Origin: DATAPE01 sp034667525
Lineage (GTDB): Bacteria > Actinomycetota > CADDZG01 > WHSQ01
Length of the DNA stretch: 64,000 nt
Direction: 5' to 3'
Assembly (NCBI GenBank): GCA_034667525.1
Contig: JAXDJO010000013.1
Location: 1 to 64,000 of the forward strand
The notes beneath the pieces are model-generated. The model ran no database searches, was not told where the DNA came from, and saw only the letters and a list, made by a program, of their open reading frames with translations. The translations under genes and the position numbers were made by a program. Below, piece after piece: positions 42,819 to 51,817 of this stretch (positions within the stretch are counted from its first letter, which is position 1; each line of letters starts with the position of its first letter).

Positions 42819-45800
42819 CTAAACCCCGAGCTCGCTGACGCGGGCTCGGGCTTCGGCGGCTCTGGCGGGCTCGCCGGCCATGGCCCACGCCGTTGCTGCC
42901 ACTTCCAAGGCTTCGGCTGCGTAACGATGGGCGCCGACCTCGAGATTGACGCGGACCGCCTCTTCCGCCCGCTCCGCTGCGGTGAGGTATTCACCGCGCT
43001 TGAGATATATCGCTGCCATCGTCTGTAACGCATCGGCAACGGTCGGAGTGTGCTCGATCGAGCGCGCTATCTCGTAGGCGTTCTCAGAGCTCAGCAAGGC
43101 TTCGTCAAGATCTCCTTTGTCCATCAATTTCTCGGAGAGGTTGGAGTAGCCGATCGCTCGACCTGCGCCATGTCCGATGCGTTCGAACTCGGCTATCGCC
43201 CGGCGGTCGCAGGCGATGGCTTCATCGAGGTTTCCCTGTTGATGCTCGATCATGCCGAGATTGATCAAACATCCGGCTAACTCTTCGACGTTGCCAACCC
43301 GCTCGGCCAATTCGAGTCCCTCTCGGAGTGTGGCTGCCGCCTTCTCGAACTCCTCAAGGTCCAGGTAGATGCTCGCGGTCAAGCGCAGGGCCGTGGTAAG
43401 CCCTCTCTGATCGTGGTGTTCCTGGAACAGATGTTGAGCCTCGAGTGAGTGAGACAAAGCCGCTTCTGAGGCACCCTGGATCTTCTCGGCCTGGCCGAGC
43501 TGGATCAACAGGTAAGGCCGCAGGGGCTCACCGGCGGCGGCGATCGCAAGCCCCGATCGCGCGGCCTCGATCGTCTCCACAGACCGCCCTTCAACCGCCA
43601 GCGTCCATGCCTGTTCGAGCCATAGGGGTGCGGCTTGATCGGCAGGGACGGTGGCGAAAGCCTCTTCGACCGCGCGCTCCGCTTCCCGGTACCGCCCCTG
43701 GCGCCGCAGCACGGAGATGAGGCCGCGCCACGCACGGACATCGCTGGATAGGCGGCGGGCCTCATCAAAGAGATCGAAAGCCTCTTCGTACGATCCGGTC
43801 AGCTCGTGGAGGTCGGCAAGGCTCAACAGGATCTCCACGACCCTTCTTTCATCCTCGGGTTCCCCGCGCGCGAGCTCGAGGGCCCTGTTCAGATGCACCA
43901 TCGCCTCTTCGTTGGCAAACAGCCGGGCGGCTCGCTCTCCAGCTCGGATCAGAAAGACGATCGCCTTCTGGCCGACATCGCCGAGGTAGTAGTGGCGCGC
44001 CAGAAGGTCGATGACGTCGTCCCCCGACCCGTACAGATCCTCAGCGAGCTCGGCTACGCGTCGATGAAGAGCCCGCCGTTGCCGTCTCAGAAGCCGTGAA
44101 TACGCAGCCTCCTGAACCAGCGCGTGATGGAACTCGAAGACGCCTGGGGTATCGGAAGCAGGGTCGAAGAAGCCCCGTTCGACGAGAACCGGGACTCCAT
44201 CCGCTGCATGCGCAGACAGTCCCTCCAGGAGCTGCATCGGGATCTGCCTGCCGATCACCGAGGCTTCCAGCAAGCTCACCCTGGCTGTCCTGGGCAACAT
44301 GTCGATGCGAGCGGACAGCACGCCTTCCAGGTTTGGGGGGACCGTTCCCTCTTTCCACCCTCTCCGCATCTGCCAACCCGATGGCGCTTTGACCAGAGCA
44401 CCGTCGTCCAGCAGCGAGCGAACCAGCTCTTCCACGAAGAATGGGTTGCCCCCGGTCCTATCGGTGACGAGCTGCAAGAAGTGTCCGGGTGCCGGGGCAT
44501 CCAGAAGACTTTGAAGAAAGAGATCTATGCCGCGGCGGTCGAGAGGGCGAAGCTCGATCTTCATCGGGTTGCGAGCGAGACCCGTGGCAATCTCATCGAC
44601 GACGGCTTCGCCTTCCGGTCGTGTGGTCAACAGGAGAAGGAGGCCATCGGCGGCCGAGCTTCGCAACAGATCCTGGGCGAGAGCCCGTGACGAAGAATCC
44701 ATCCAGTGACAGTCTTCGATCACCACGATCAGGGGCCCGCCGGTCTTTGCCACCAGCGAAAGCCAAGATGAAAAAGCCTCGTGGAGACCGCGCCGGAACG
44801 CCTCCGGTTCCAGAGAGGTCACGTCGCGGCTGCTCTCTGGAGGCGGGAGACCGAGGAGCCGGGCGAAGTAAGGGTTCGTCTCTTCGGCTCCGACACGGGT
44901 TAAAGCCGTGGAAAGGGCTGCAGCCGCAAGCTCGGGGGCTTGATCGATCTCGATGACTGCAAAATCGCGCAGCAATTGCGCGAAGGGGAAGTAGGTCAGT
45001 GCGGTGCCGTGCGAGGGGCACCGGGCCTCCATCCAGCGCGCTCCTCGTTCGCTGCCTTCCGATGCCATCTCTTGTTTGAGTCGCGTCTTGCCGACGCCGG
45101 GCTCACCCACCAGCACCATCAGCCCACCTCTGCCCTCCACCAGGTCCTCGAGAGTGGAGCGCGCGGCGGCGAATTCCCGATCGCGTCCGACGAGGGGGCG
45201 CCGGCGCTGAGCGGGCCCGCCGGTCTCCGTTTGCGGAACCTTTAGCTCACCGACAAGCCGCCATGCCGGAACCGGCTCGGCCTTTCCCTTCAGGGTGAGC
45301 TCTCCCACCCACTCGAACTCGAAGCGATTCTTGGAGAGCCTGTAGGTCACGTCTCCCACGTAGGTCTCTCCGGTCGGGGCGGCGGACTCGAGTCGCTGGG
45401 CCAGGATGACGGAATCTCCCAGTACCGAATAGTCCATGCGCGCTTCGGTGCCAAATACGCGCGCGATCGCATGCCCCGAGTTCACGCCGACATGAAGTCT
45501 CAAGTCATGCTCGTAGGGCACCGTTTCCCGAACCTGAAGAAGCGTCTCGTGCATCTCCATCGCCGCCGCCAGGGCTCTTTGGGCATCATCTTCGTGGCTG
45601 ACGGGCGCGCCGAAGAGGGCCAGCAGGGCGTCTCCCGCGAACTTCTCGACATAACCTTCGTGCTTCGCAATAACACCCGACAAGGCAGCAACGATCGGAT
45701 CGATGATCTCGGACAGCTGCTCGGGATCGAAGCGGTCTGCCAGCGGCGTGAACCCAGAGATGTCGGCAAAGACCGCAGTCACCAGCCGCCTTTCCTCGTT

Positions 45801-46007
45801 TAGCTGGCCTTCGGACTCCTCGAGTCGTTCGGCGACTTGCTTCGAGACGAAGCTCCGCAGGGTGCTGGCAACGTCGGTGGTGGGCGCGGGGATCGAGCTC
45901 GGGATGCTGGGAGCCTCGCCCGTCTGCAGCGGAGCACCGCAATGGCCGCAGAAGCGCGTTCCTTCAGGATTCTCGCCGCCGCATGATTGGCATTGCCAGG
46001 CTGGCAT
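42819..46007 (-). CDS. Zinc-ribbon, class III nucleotidyl cyclase, AAA-type ATPase and TPR signalling protein
   Basis: A 1062-residue cytoplasmic protein. Order: zinc ribbon (Cys6, Cys9, Cys20, Cys23), adenylate/guanylate cyclase domain (about 70-215), P-loop NTPase (GEPGVGKT at 301-308, Walker B in LIVVIEDCHWMD), then a helical TPR-rich region to the end. Cyclase metal aspartates D82 (FADISGF) and D126 (FAGDALL) are present, as are K122 and D192, which favour ATP. The usual transition-state Asn in the VNxAxR motif is Ile201 (VILAQR), while the Arg205 partner is kept. Such cyclase-STAND proteins are common in actinobacteria; activity here is uncertain because of that change. Confidence 0.85.
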   Translation of the reverse strand: MPAWQCQSCGGENPEGTRFCGHCGAPLQTGEAPSIPSSIPAPTTDVASTLRSFVSKQVAERLEESEGQLNEERRLVTAVFADISGFTPLADRFDPEQLSEIIDPIVAALSGVIAKHEGYVEKFAGDALLALFGAPVSHEDDAQRALAAAMEMHETLLQVRETVPYEHDLRLHVGVNSGHAIARVFGTEARMDYSVLGDSVILAQRLESAAPTGETYVGDVTYRLSKNRFEFEWVGELTLKGKAEPVPAWRLVGELKVPQTETGGPAQRRRPLVGRDREFAAARSTLEDLVEGRGGLMVLVGEPGVGKTRLKQEMASEGSERGARWMEARCPSHGTALTYFPFAQLLRDFAVIEIDQAPELAAAALSTALTRVGAEETNPYFARLLGLPPPESSRDVTSLEPEAFRRGLHEAFSSWLSLVAKTGGPLIVVIEDCHWMDSSSRALAQDLLRSSAADGLLLLLTTRPEGEAVVDEIATGLARNPMKIELRPLDRRGIDLFLQSLLDAPAPGHFLQLVTDRTGGNPFFVEELVRSLLDDGALVKAPSGWQMRRGWKEGTVPPNLEGVLSARIDMLPRTARVSLLEASVIGRQIPMQLLEGLSAHAADGVPVLVERGFFDPASDTPGVFEFHHALVQEAAYSRLLRRQRRALHRRVAELAEDLYGSGDDVIDLLARHYYLGDVGQKAIVFLIRAGERAARLFANEEAMVHLNRALELARGEPEDERRVVEILLSLADLHELTGSYEEAFDLFDEARRLSSDVRAWRGLISVLRRQGRYREAERAVEEAFATVPADQAAPLWLEQAWTLAVEGRSVETIEAARSGLAIAAAGEPLRPYLLIQLGQAEKIQGASEAALSHSLEAQHLFQEHHDQRGLTTALRLTASIYLDLEEFEKAAATLREGLELAERVGNVEELAGCLINLGMIEHQQGNLDEAIACDRRAIAEFERIGHGAGRAIGYSNLSEKLMDKGDLDEALLSSENAYEIARSIEHTPTVADALQTMAAIYLKRGEYLTAAERAEEAVRVNLEVGAHRYAAEALEVAATAWAMAGEPARAAEARARVSELGV
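42825..42850. terminator. Hairpin at the convergent junction, weak terminator candidate
   Basis: CCCGAGC (42825-42831) and GCTCGGG (42844-42850) form a 7-bp stem overlapping the end of the cyclase gene. On the minus strand GTTTAGC follows; on the plus strand CTTCGG follows. It may serve both convergent genes, though the T content is poor. Confidence 0.3.
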
Positions 46008-46013
46008 CTTGCG

Positions 46014-46115
46014 TCAGGGCGCCGCGGCTGCGTTGCGCGGTGAGCGTCTGGCGAGAAACTCCTTGTCGCAGGGCTCGCAGTTGCAGGGCTCGCAACGAGT
46101 CTTCATCTGCAGCAT
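46014..46115 (-). CDS. Cysteine-rich microprotein (33 residues)
   Basis: A short frame beginning MLQMKTRC with four cysteines in the pattern RCEPCNCEPCDKEF, ending in an Arg/Ala-rich tail. GAGGGAG seven bases before the ATG is a convincing ribosome-binding site. The start resembles the N-terminus of small zinc-binding DUF1272-type proteins (MLxMxxxCxxC), but the rest of that family is missing. The DNA contains an imperfect tandem repeat giving CEPC twice. It lies 6 bases before the start of the cyclase protein, which itself opens with a zinc ribbon. Confidence 0.45.
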   Translation of the reverse strand: MLQMKTRCEPCNCEPCDKEFLARRSPRNAAAAP

Positions 46116-46197
46116 CGTCGTGCTCCCTCTGGGGGCCGGTACCCAACTTTCTTCTTGTCTGCCTCCATTTTTTGAGTCGAACGCCGTGATGACCCCC

Positions 46198-46992
46198 CTA
46201 GCCGTTCCATCCGCCATAATCCGGCAGGGCGAAACGCCCTCCCTGCCAGACCTCCGACGATCCCGGAAGATCTCCGGCGTAGTCCTCCGCGTCGTCTTTT
46301 GGTTCGTAGCCGATCAGTTTGGCCGCTTCGGCGCGGGGCCACCACGAGCGTGTGTTGGCCGAGACCCCATAGATCGTGAGGAAGGACAGTTCCTGGGGAG
46401 CAAGACAGGCCCGGAAGAGTCTGACCGCGTCTCCATGGCTGAGCCAGGTGCTCAGATGCCGGTGCTCCCTCGGCCTATCCTCGAAGGATCCGATACGGAC
46501 GGCGATCACTTGCAAGCCGAACTTGTCCGCGTAGAGGTGACCGAGGGCTTCACCGAAGACTTTTGTGACGCCATAGAGGCTATCGGGACGGGCCGGCTCT
46601 TCTCCCATCAGTCGCTCTCCCGGCGTGTAGAAACCCGTGACGTGATTGGAGCTTGCATAGACGATGCGAGTCACTCCAGCTCGCCGGGCCGATTCGAAGA
46701 TGTTGAAAGTCCCATGCACATTCGGGCCGACCAGCTCCGCGAAACCGGCCTCATCGGGATGGCCACCAAGGTGCACGATGACATCGACTCCTTGGACTAT
46801 CCGCGCCACCTCCGCCGGGTCGAGAAGATCTGCCCCTGCAAAAGTCTCGGAGGTGCCGTGGACCGGCTCGACGAGTTCTCGGTCGCTCAGCCTCAGCTCC
46901 TCGAGCTCACCGCGGATGCCTTCTCGCAACACGGAACCTATCCGGCCGGCTGCCCCGGTCAACAACACGCGGCGAAATCTCGCGGCTTCCAT
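46198..46992 (-). CDS. Uronate dehydrogenase-like NAD-dependent epimerase/dehydratase family protein
   Basis: A 264-residue extended SDR. It has TGAAGRIGSVL (cofactor loop), DVIVHLGGHPDEAGF, VYASSNHVTGFY, the catalytic YGVTK, and GVSANTRSWW. The HLGG, ASSNH..G(F/Y)Y and LSTWLSH segments are those of uronate dehydrogenase, which oxidises glucuronate or galacturonate to the aldarolactone. No other uronate catabolic gene is nearby. I take the ATG at 46992; a GTG three codons upstream is possible. Confidence 0.82.
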   Translation of the reverse strand: MEAARFRRVLLTGAAGRIGSVLREGIRGELEELRLSDRELVEPVHGTSETFAGADLLDPAEVARIVQGVDVIVHLGGHPDEAGFAELVGPNVHGTFNIFESARRAGVTRIVYASSNHVTGFYTPGERLMGEEPARPDSLYGVTKVFGEALGHLYADKFGLQVIAVRIGSFEDRPREHRHLSTWLSHGDAVRLFRACLAPQELSFLTIYGVSANTRSWWPRAEAAKLIGYEPKDDAEDYAGDLPGSSEVWQGGRFALPDYGGWNG

Positions 46993-47065
46993 CGCCACCA
47001 CCCTAACTAGCAGTCTCGGAGGAATGAGCGCCTAGCACGACGATGGTCCGCTCGACCATCCAGGT

Positions 47066-47941
47066 CTACCGTCGATCGTTCGCGTCGATGGCTGCGAGCA
47101 GACGGGATACCGCACCCGTCAGATTGCGTTCTTTGGATATGACCGCTAGCTCGTCTCGCTCCGGTGGGTGTGATCGGCTGACCACTACGTCTGCATCGGT
47201 GACGAGCGGGACCACGATCTTCATCGCTTCGAGGTAGTCCGCCGACGCGGCCAAACGAGTACGGAGTTGCGCCGGGACCGTTTGTAGGTTGTGCATGAGA
47301 TTGTCCAGCGAACCGAATCGGGCGAGCAGGTCGGCCGCGATCTTCGGCCCGATCCCCCGGACGCCGGGCAGCTCGTCGGAGGGATCACCGCGCAGCGTGG
47401 CAAAGTCGCTGTAAGCCTTTGGCGGTATCCCGTAGCTACGTCGAACCTCGGCTTCGTCAAAGACTTTCAGTTCCCGTACTCCTTTAACAGTGAAGAGCAG
47501 GCGCACGTTCGGATCTCTCACGAGCGAGAGCAGATCTCTGTCACCGGTCACGATCGCATCCCGATCGTCGCCGCCCGTTGAGTGAGACAGGGTGGCGATG
47601 ACGTCGTCTGCTTCGAGCCCCTCCGCCTCGGCGCGAGCGATACCCGCGGCATCCAGAACCTGATCGATCCAGCCGAGCTGCGGCGTCAGCTCTTCGGGTT
47701 CCTCGGGACGATTCGCCTTGAACCCCGGATAGGCGGCGACCCTGAAGGCGGGGCGCCAATCGGCATCTATGACGGCGATGACCTCGTCGGGATGGTGGTC
47801 GCCGATCAATTGCCCGATCATGTCGACGAATCCCCGAACGGCGTTCACCGGTTGTCCATGGGGGTCCGTGATGGTCTTGGGCACCGCGAAGAATGCTCTG
47901 TAGATGAGACTGGGCCCATCGATCAGCAGCCGTGATGTCAT
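47066..47941 (-). CDS. Stand-alone 5'-3' exonuclease (PolA N-domain/FEN family)
   Basis: A 291-residue structure-specific nuclease lacking polymerase domains. Metal-binding acidic residues are in place: D8 (LLIDGPSLIYRAFF), D60 region (AVIDADW), E110, D112 and D113 (LEADDVIATL), D134 and D136 (VTGDRDLLSL). GDPSDELPGVRGIGPKIAADLL is the helix-hairpin-helix. Actinobacteria commonly encode such a protein in addition to PolA; it should remove flaps or RNA primers in repair or Okazaki fragment processing. Confidence 0.92.
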   Translation of the reverse strand: MTSRLLIDGPSLIYRAFFAVPKTITDPHGQPVNAVRGFVDMIGQLIGDHHPDEVIAVIDADWRPAFRVAAYPGFKANRPEEPEELTPQLGWIDQVLDAAGIARAEAEGLEADDVIATLSHSTGGDDRDAIVTGDRDLLSLVRDPNVRLLFTVKGVRELKVFDEAEVRRSYGIPPKAYSDFATLRGDPSDELPGVRGIGPKIAADLLARFGSLDNLMHNLQTVPAQLRTRLAASADYLEAMKIVVPLVTDADVVVSRSHPPERDELAVISKERNLTGAVSRLLAAIDANDRR

Positions 47942-48006
47942 CTCATGAGCGTAGCGACGACGGGAGGAGGCTCTCGGGCTGTGGTGGGTCTGGGTTTTCC
48001 TTACGT

Positions 48007-48477
48007 CTAGATCAGCCGGAGGAATGGGGTGGCCCCGGCGGCCAGGTCACCGGACGTGAAGTGGAACGATGAGATTTCCAGCCGATGCTTCAGATAGAAG
48101 CGGTGCGCGTCGTGCCGGTGAGTGCCCGAATCGAGGTGAAGGTGGTCGCAACCGAGGGCTCTGGCTTCCCTGAACAACCAGCTCATCAATGCATCGGCGT
48201 GCCCTCGTCCTCGGTACGCAGGCAGCGTGACCAGATCGTCGACATAGATGAAGTAGCCCCACACGAGGTTGTGTCCGGTCCTGAAGCCGGCCACCCCCGC
48301 GGCATCCTCGGTGTGGTCATCATCGAACGAGCCGATCAATCGGTATCCCTCCGGACGTTGGACCTCGTTCACCTGTCGGACGAGCTCGCTCCGGGATGAA
48401 AAGGCCGGCCGCAGCTCGCGGAGAGCGGCATGAGCCAGCTCTGTCTCCCCTTCAGAAAGCTCCTGGACGCGCGGCAC
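48007..48477 (-). CDS. GNAT-family N-acetyltransferase
   Basis: A 156-residue acetyltransferase. The acetyl-CoA pyrophosphate loop reads YRGRGHADALMSWL and is followed by the helix and strand LGCDHLHLDSG, typical of GNAT motif A/B. HRHDAHRFYLKHRLEISSFHF is the usual C-terminal end. Substrate unknown. It is divergent from the PAP2 gene. Confidence 0.85.
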   Translation of the reverse strand: MPRVQELSEGETELAHAALRELRPAFSSRSELVRQVNEVQRPEGYRLIGSFDDDHTEDAAGVAGFRTGHNLVWGYFIYVDDLVTLPAYRGRGHADALMSWLFREARALGCDHLHLDSGTHRHDAHRFYLKHRLEISSFHFTSGDLAAGATPFLRLI

Positions 48478-48603
48478 CGGGCAACGTTAGCAATTGCCAG
48501 TGGGCGGATGTCTCCGCCGACACCTGTTGAGAGTCTGTGGCCTCCAGCGGATCAGCCCAAGTACGTAGTTTGTGGGAAAGCGCAGCAAGGGTAAGGACCC
48601 GCC

Positions 48604-49401
48604 GTGACCACGACGCCTTCGATCGCTGCGACCCAGAGGAGTCCACTGGATGACGACCAAGCAACCGTCAAACAACGTTCCCTTGTCCAACGCTGCCGCT
48701 CCTGGAATCCCGGCCTTCTACCCGCGCTGTACCTGATCTTGTGGGCGATCGTCTTGCTCGCGCTCTTCGCGGGGCTCGGTTTTCTCCTGACGAGAGTGGG
48801 GGGACGGGATGTGGTTGGGAAGACCGACCACTCCGTGGAACGTTGGTTCGCCCACGGTCGTGATCCGGAGCTGAACACAGTCACCCACTACACGACCTAT
48901 CTTGGCGAAACCATCCCAGTGATCATCATCGGTCTGGCCCTCGCCATCTTCGCCAGGCTTCTGTGGAAGCGTTGGCGGGAGCCGGCCCTGGTTGCAGTCG
49001 CGTTGGTGGGAGAAGTTTCGATCTTTATCGCCATCACCTTGTTGATCCACCGCAACCGTCCTCCGGTTCATCATCTAGATGTGGCCCCACCCACGTCCAG
49101 CTTTCCCTCGGGGCATACGGCCGCGTCCGTTGTGCTCTATTTCTTGATCGCGCTGCTCATCTCGTCCCGGATGCAAAGCCCGTTCGGGCGGAAACTCTTA
49201 TGGACTCTCGCGGTACTGCTGCCTATCGTCGTCGGCCTGTCCCGCCTGTACCGGGGGATGCACTACCCAACCGATGTTCTTTCGGGGGCCATGTTGGGAG
49301 GGGCCTGGTTGATCACCGCGGTAAAGGGTGTCCGACTCGGCGCCTTGCAACATGATCTCCGGGCATCGCCGAGGGGGTCGACCGTGGAGGCAAAACGATG
49401 A
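48604..49401 (+). CDS. PAP2-superfamily membrane phosphatase
   Basis: A 265-residue membrane protein with about six segments. PSFPSGHTAA and RLYRGMHYPTDVLSG are the second and third phosphatase motifs with the catalytic histidines. The first motif is degenerate: HRNRPP keeps Arg-Pro but the usual Lys seven residues before it is Thr. Likely role is dephosphorylating a lipid such as an isoprenyl pyrophosphate or phosphatidylglycerophosphate. GTG start; stop overlaps the next gene (ATGA). Confidence 0.85.
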   Translation: MTTTPSIAATQRSPLDDDQATVKQRSLVQRCRSWNPGLLPALYLILWAIVLLALFAGLGFLLTRVGGRDVVGKTDHSVERWFAHGRDPELNTVTHYTTYLGETIPVIIIGLALAIFARLLWKRWREPALVAVALVGEVSIFIAITLLIHRNRPPVHHLDVAPPTSSFPSGHTAASVVLYFLIALLISSRMQSPFGRKLLWTLAVLLPIVVGLSRLYRGMHYPTDVLSGAMLGGAWLITAVKGVRLGALQHDLRASPRGSTVEAKR

Positions 49402-50327
49402 GCACCGCGACACCGGTCCCGCCAACTTTCGAGCTCCAGGGCGACGACGCGATGGACACGTTGCGCCGTACGGGATGGACGAGACTTCTTAAAGATTCCT
49501 TCACCAGATTCCGCGCGGCCGATGGCACAAGTCACTCTCGAGCCTTGGCTTTCCAGATCATGCTCACTTCACTCCCGGGCCTCATTGCTATCGTCGGATT
49601 CACAACGTTCTTCAATCAGGGGGGCTTTCGCAAACTGTTCGAGAAGACGGCTGCGTCCCTGGCTCCGGGACCTGCAGGCCAGATCTTCCATGAGGCTTTC
49701 CATCAAGGATCGAATGCCGCCAGCAGCTCCGGGCGAACGGCCTTGGTCCTCGGTTCCATAGCCGCATTGACGGCGGCCGTCACCTCCATGGGCCAGATCG
49801 AGCGCGGGGCCAACCGCATCTACGGCATCGAGGCCGACCGGCCAACTCTCAAGAAGTACGGAGTTGCGTTCGTGCTGGCGATAACCGCCGGCCTCATGAG
49901 CGTCATCGCTTTCGTCTTATTCGTGGCCGGGGGAGCGGTTGCGACATCCGGACCGTCGGCCGGATGGAGCCACACCCTGGTAACGATCTGGCAGATAGCT
50001 CGCTGGCCGATCGGCATCTTGCTCATGGTCGCGGCGATCTCGATCATCCTGCGCGCATCCCCCAACCGCCACCAGCCGCAGCTGTCGTGGCTCGCCGTGG
50101 GGGCCAGCGTCGCGGTAGCCCTGTGGGTGGTGTTCACCGCACTGCTGGCCCTGTACCTCGGTACGAGCAAGAACTTTGGCCAGACCTACGGCCCACTCGC
50201 TGGGATTCTGGGACTGTTGTTCTGGTCCTTCCTGACGTCACTGTCCTTGTTTCTGGGGATCGCGTTCGCAGCCCAGCTGGAGGCTGTTCGAGCGGGTGTC
50301 CCGCGTCCGAAACGCGACGCGCGTTAA
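49398..50327 (+). CDS. YihY/BrkB-family inner-membrane protein
   Basis: A 309-residue protein with about six membrane segments. SRALAFQIMLTSLPGLIAIVG, TMGQIERGANRIYGIEADRP (here as TSMGQIERGANRIYG) and the C-terminal LLGLLFWSFLTSLSLFLG region are family landmarks. Once annotated as ribonuclease BN, the family is now regarded as membrane proteins of uncertain function, possibly transporters. It is coupled to the PAP2 gene, and its stop overlaps the convergent YdeI-like gene by 4 bases. Confidence 0.88.
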   Translation: MSTATPVPPTFELQGDDAMDTLRRTGWTRLLKDSFTRFRAADGTSHSRALAFQIMLTSLPGLIAIVGFTTFFNQGGFRKLFEKTAASLAPGPAGQIFHEAFHQGSNAASSSGRTALVLGSIAALTAAVTSMGQIERGANRIYGIEADRPTLKKYGVAFVLAITAGLMSVIAFVLFVAGGAVATSGPSAGWSHTLVTIWQIARWPIGILLMVAAISIILRASPNRHQPQLSWLAVGASVAVALWVVFTALLALYLGTSKNFGQTYGPLAGILGLLFWSFLTSLSLFLGIAFAAQLEAVRAGVPRPKRDAR

Positions 50328-50908
50328 GGGTGGATCGTTTGGTGGTCGTTGAGCATATGAACGTACTTCTCGATCCGCCGCTTCCGAGTCTCCGGCCTCT
50401 TGGCATCCTGTATGCGATACAGGATCGCGTACCTGTTCACGCTGCTTAGAGTCTCGAAGAATCTGGCGGCCTCTTCATTCTTGTCCAGCTCCTGTTGTAG
50501 ATCGGCGGGAACCGTGGCCGTACTTTGCCCCTCGTAGGCGGCATCCCACCGGCCGTCAGCTTTGGCCCGCTCTACCTCTCGAAGACCCGCAGGTTTCATC
50601 TGACCGTTTTGGATCAGTGCCGTGGCCTTGGTGCAGTTGATCTTCGACCACCTACTCCGCGTCCTACGGGGTGTGAAACGCTGGAGCCAGAAGTCGCCGT
50701 CGAGTTTGGCTTTTTGTCCATCGATCCATCCGTAGCAAAGTGCGGCATCTAGGGCTTCTGCGTAGGAGATCGATCCCACCTTTGTGGTCTTCTTTGCGAT
50801 CTTCATCCACACGCCCGGCGAGGTGTCCTGATTCTTCTCGAGCCAGGCTGTCCATTCCCCCTGGATCGAAAAGGAGACGATGGGCAGGTCATCCTTGGCG
50901 GTCACCAT
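50324..50908 (-). CDS. YdeI/OmpD-associated family protein
   Basis: A 194-residue soluble protein. WLEKNQDTSPGVWMKIAKK, ISYAEALDAALCYGWIDGQ, LQRFTPRRTRSRWSKIN and the C-terminal YRIQDAKRPETRKRRIEK are the conserved blocks of the YdeI/YjdF-like family. Members are linked to stress or antimicrobial peptide resistance in enterobacteria, but the biochemical role is unknown. The C-terminal basic stretch may bind nucleic acid. Confidence 0.85.
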   Translation of the reverse strand: MVTAKDDLPIVSFSIQGEWTAWLEKNQDTSPGVWMKIAKKTTKVGSISYAEALDAALCYGWIDGQKAKLDGDFWLQRFTPRRTRSRWSKINCTKATALIQNGQMKPAGLREVERAKADGRWDAAYEGQSTATVPADLQQELDKNEEAARFFETLSSVNRYAILYRIQDAKRPETRKRRIEKYVHMLNDHQTIHP

Positions 50909-50980
50909 CTTTGTCTCTGTCGCCCTGAGGCGGATGTCACGCGGTCAAGCTAACAGGGCCGCTTGTAGGGGACCGACTCG

Positions 50981-51478
50981 CTATGCCTGTTCCGCCTCCT
51001 GCCGTTCCCGGAGAGCGACCGTGCAGGCGGCCCGGCCCCCTTTCTCATGGTATCGCTGGTGGTATTCCTCAGCACGATAGAAGTCAACGGCGGGAACGAT
51101 CTGGGTCACGATCTTTCGCCAGCGATGAGACTGCTCTTCTCTCAACGAACGCTCCGCGGCAGCCTTTTGCCCCTCGTCGTGGAAGAAGATGGCGCTCCGA
51201 TACTGATCGCCGATGTCCCACCCCTGCCGGTTGCGCGTCGTTGGGTTGTGCATCTTCCAGAACCGCGAAAGCAGCTCATCGTAGGAAGCGATGGCCGGAT
51301 CGAAGTCCACCTGTACGGCTTCGGCGTGGCCGGTCCTGTGCCTGCAAACCTCCGCATAGGTGGTGTCGGCCACGTGTCCTCCCGTATAGCCGACCATCGT
51401 GGAAGTGACGCCCTCGATGGCTCGAAATTCGGCTTCCACTCCCCAGAAACATCCCGCTGCAAATGTCGCTGTCGCCAT
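50981..51478 (-). CDS. msrA: Peptide-methionine (S)-S-oxide reductase MsrA
   Basis: A 165-residue repair enzyme that reduces methionine-S-sulfoxide. The catalytic cysteine is Cys10 in AGCFWGVEAEFR; MVGYTGGHVADTTYAEVC and TGHAEAVQVDFDP form the substrate pocket, and YRSAIFFHDEGQ follows. The resolving cysteines often present at the C-terminus are not obvious beyond the one in GRAACTVAL. The ATG at 51478 has AAGGAGAG at ideal distance; the upstream frame extension is not supported. Confidence 0.95.
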   Translation of the reverse strand: MATATFAAGCFWGVEAEFRAIEGVTSTMVGYTGGHVADTTYAEVCRHRTGHAEAVQVDFDPAIASYDELLSRFWKMHNPTTRNRQGWDIGDQYRSAIFFHDEGQKAAAERSLREEQSHRWRKIVTQIVPAVDFYRAEEYHQRYHEKGGRAACTVALRERQEAEQA

Positions 51479-51817
51479 GACACTCTCCTTTTTTGTAGGT
51501 GTAAGTCTGAAACCGCCAGCGCGCTCCGTTCGTTCCCGAGAGCCATCAACTCCGCGCATAACTGTGGCTCCACAACCACAAACGCTTGGTAAAGGAGAGA
51601 GATTCAAACTGATCGGCGCCGTAATTGCGTTTCGCCGGGCGTGCTGACGTCCGCGATCAGGCTCAAAAGGTTCACATCGGCCACGGTTTAGCGCCGCCTT
51701 GCATTGCTGTAGCCTTCGACTTGCCTACTGCGTTCCGGCCAGACCTGTTCGGACGGTCGTGGTGGATCGGTTCTCGGTCGGATGACTCTCGATGACGGAC
51801 GTGAAGGGGGACGATTG
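51479..51817. other. Gap between msrA and the BNR-repeat gene
   Basis: Divergent intergenic region that must contain the promoters of both flanking genes. I see no protein-like frame. A short dyad TGTGG-N8-CCACA occurs near 51565. No recognisable riboswitch or RNA was found. Confidence 0.4.
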
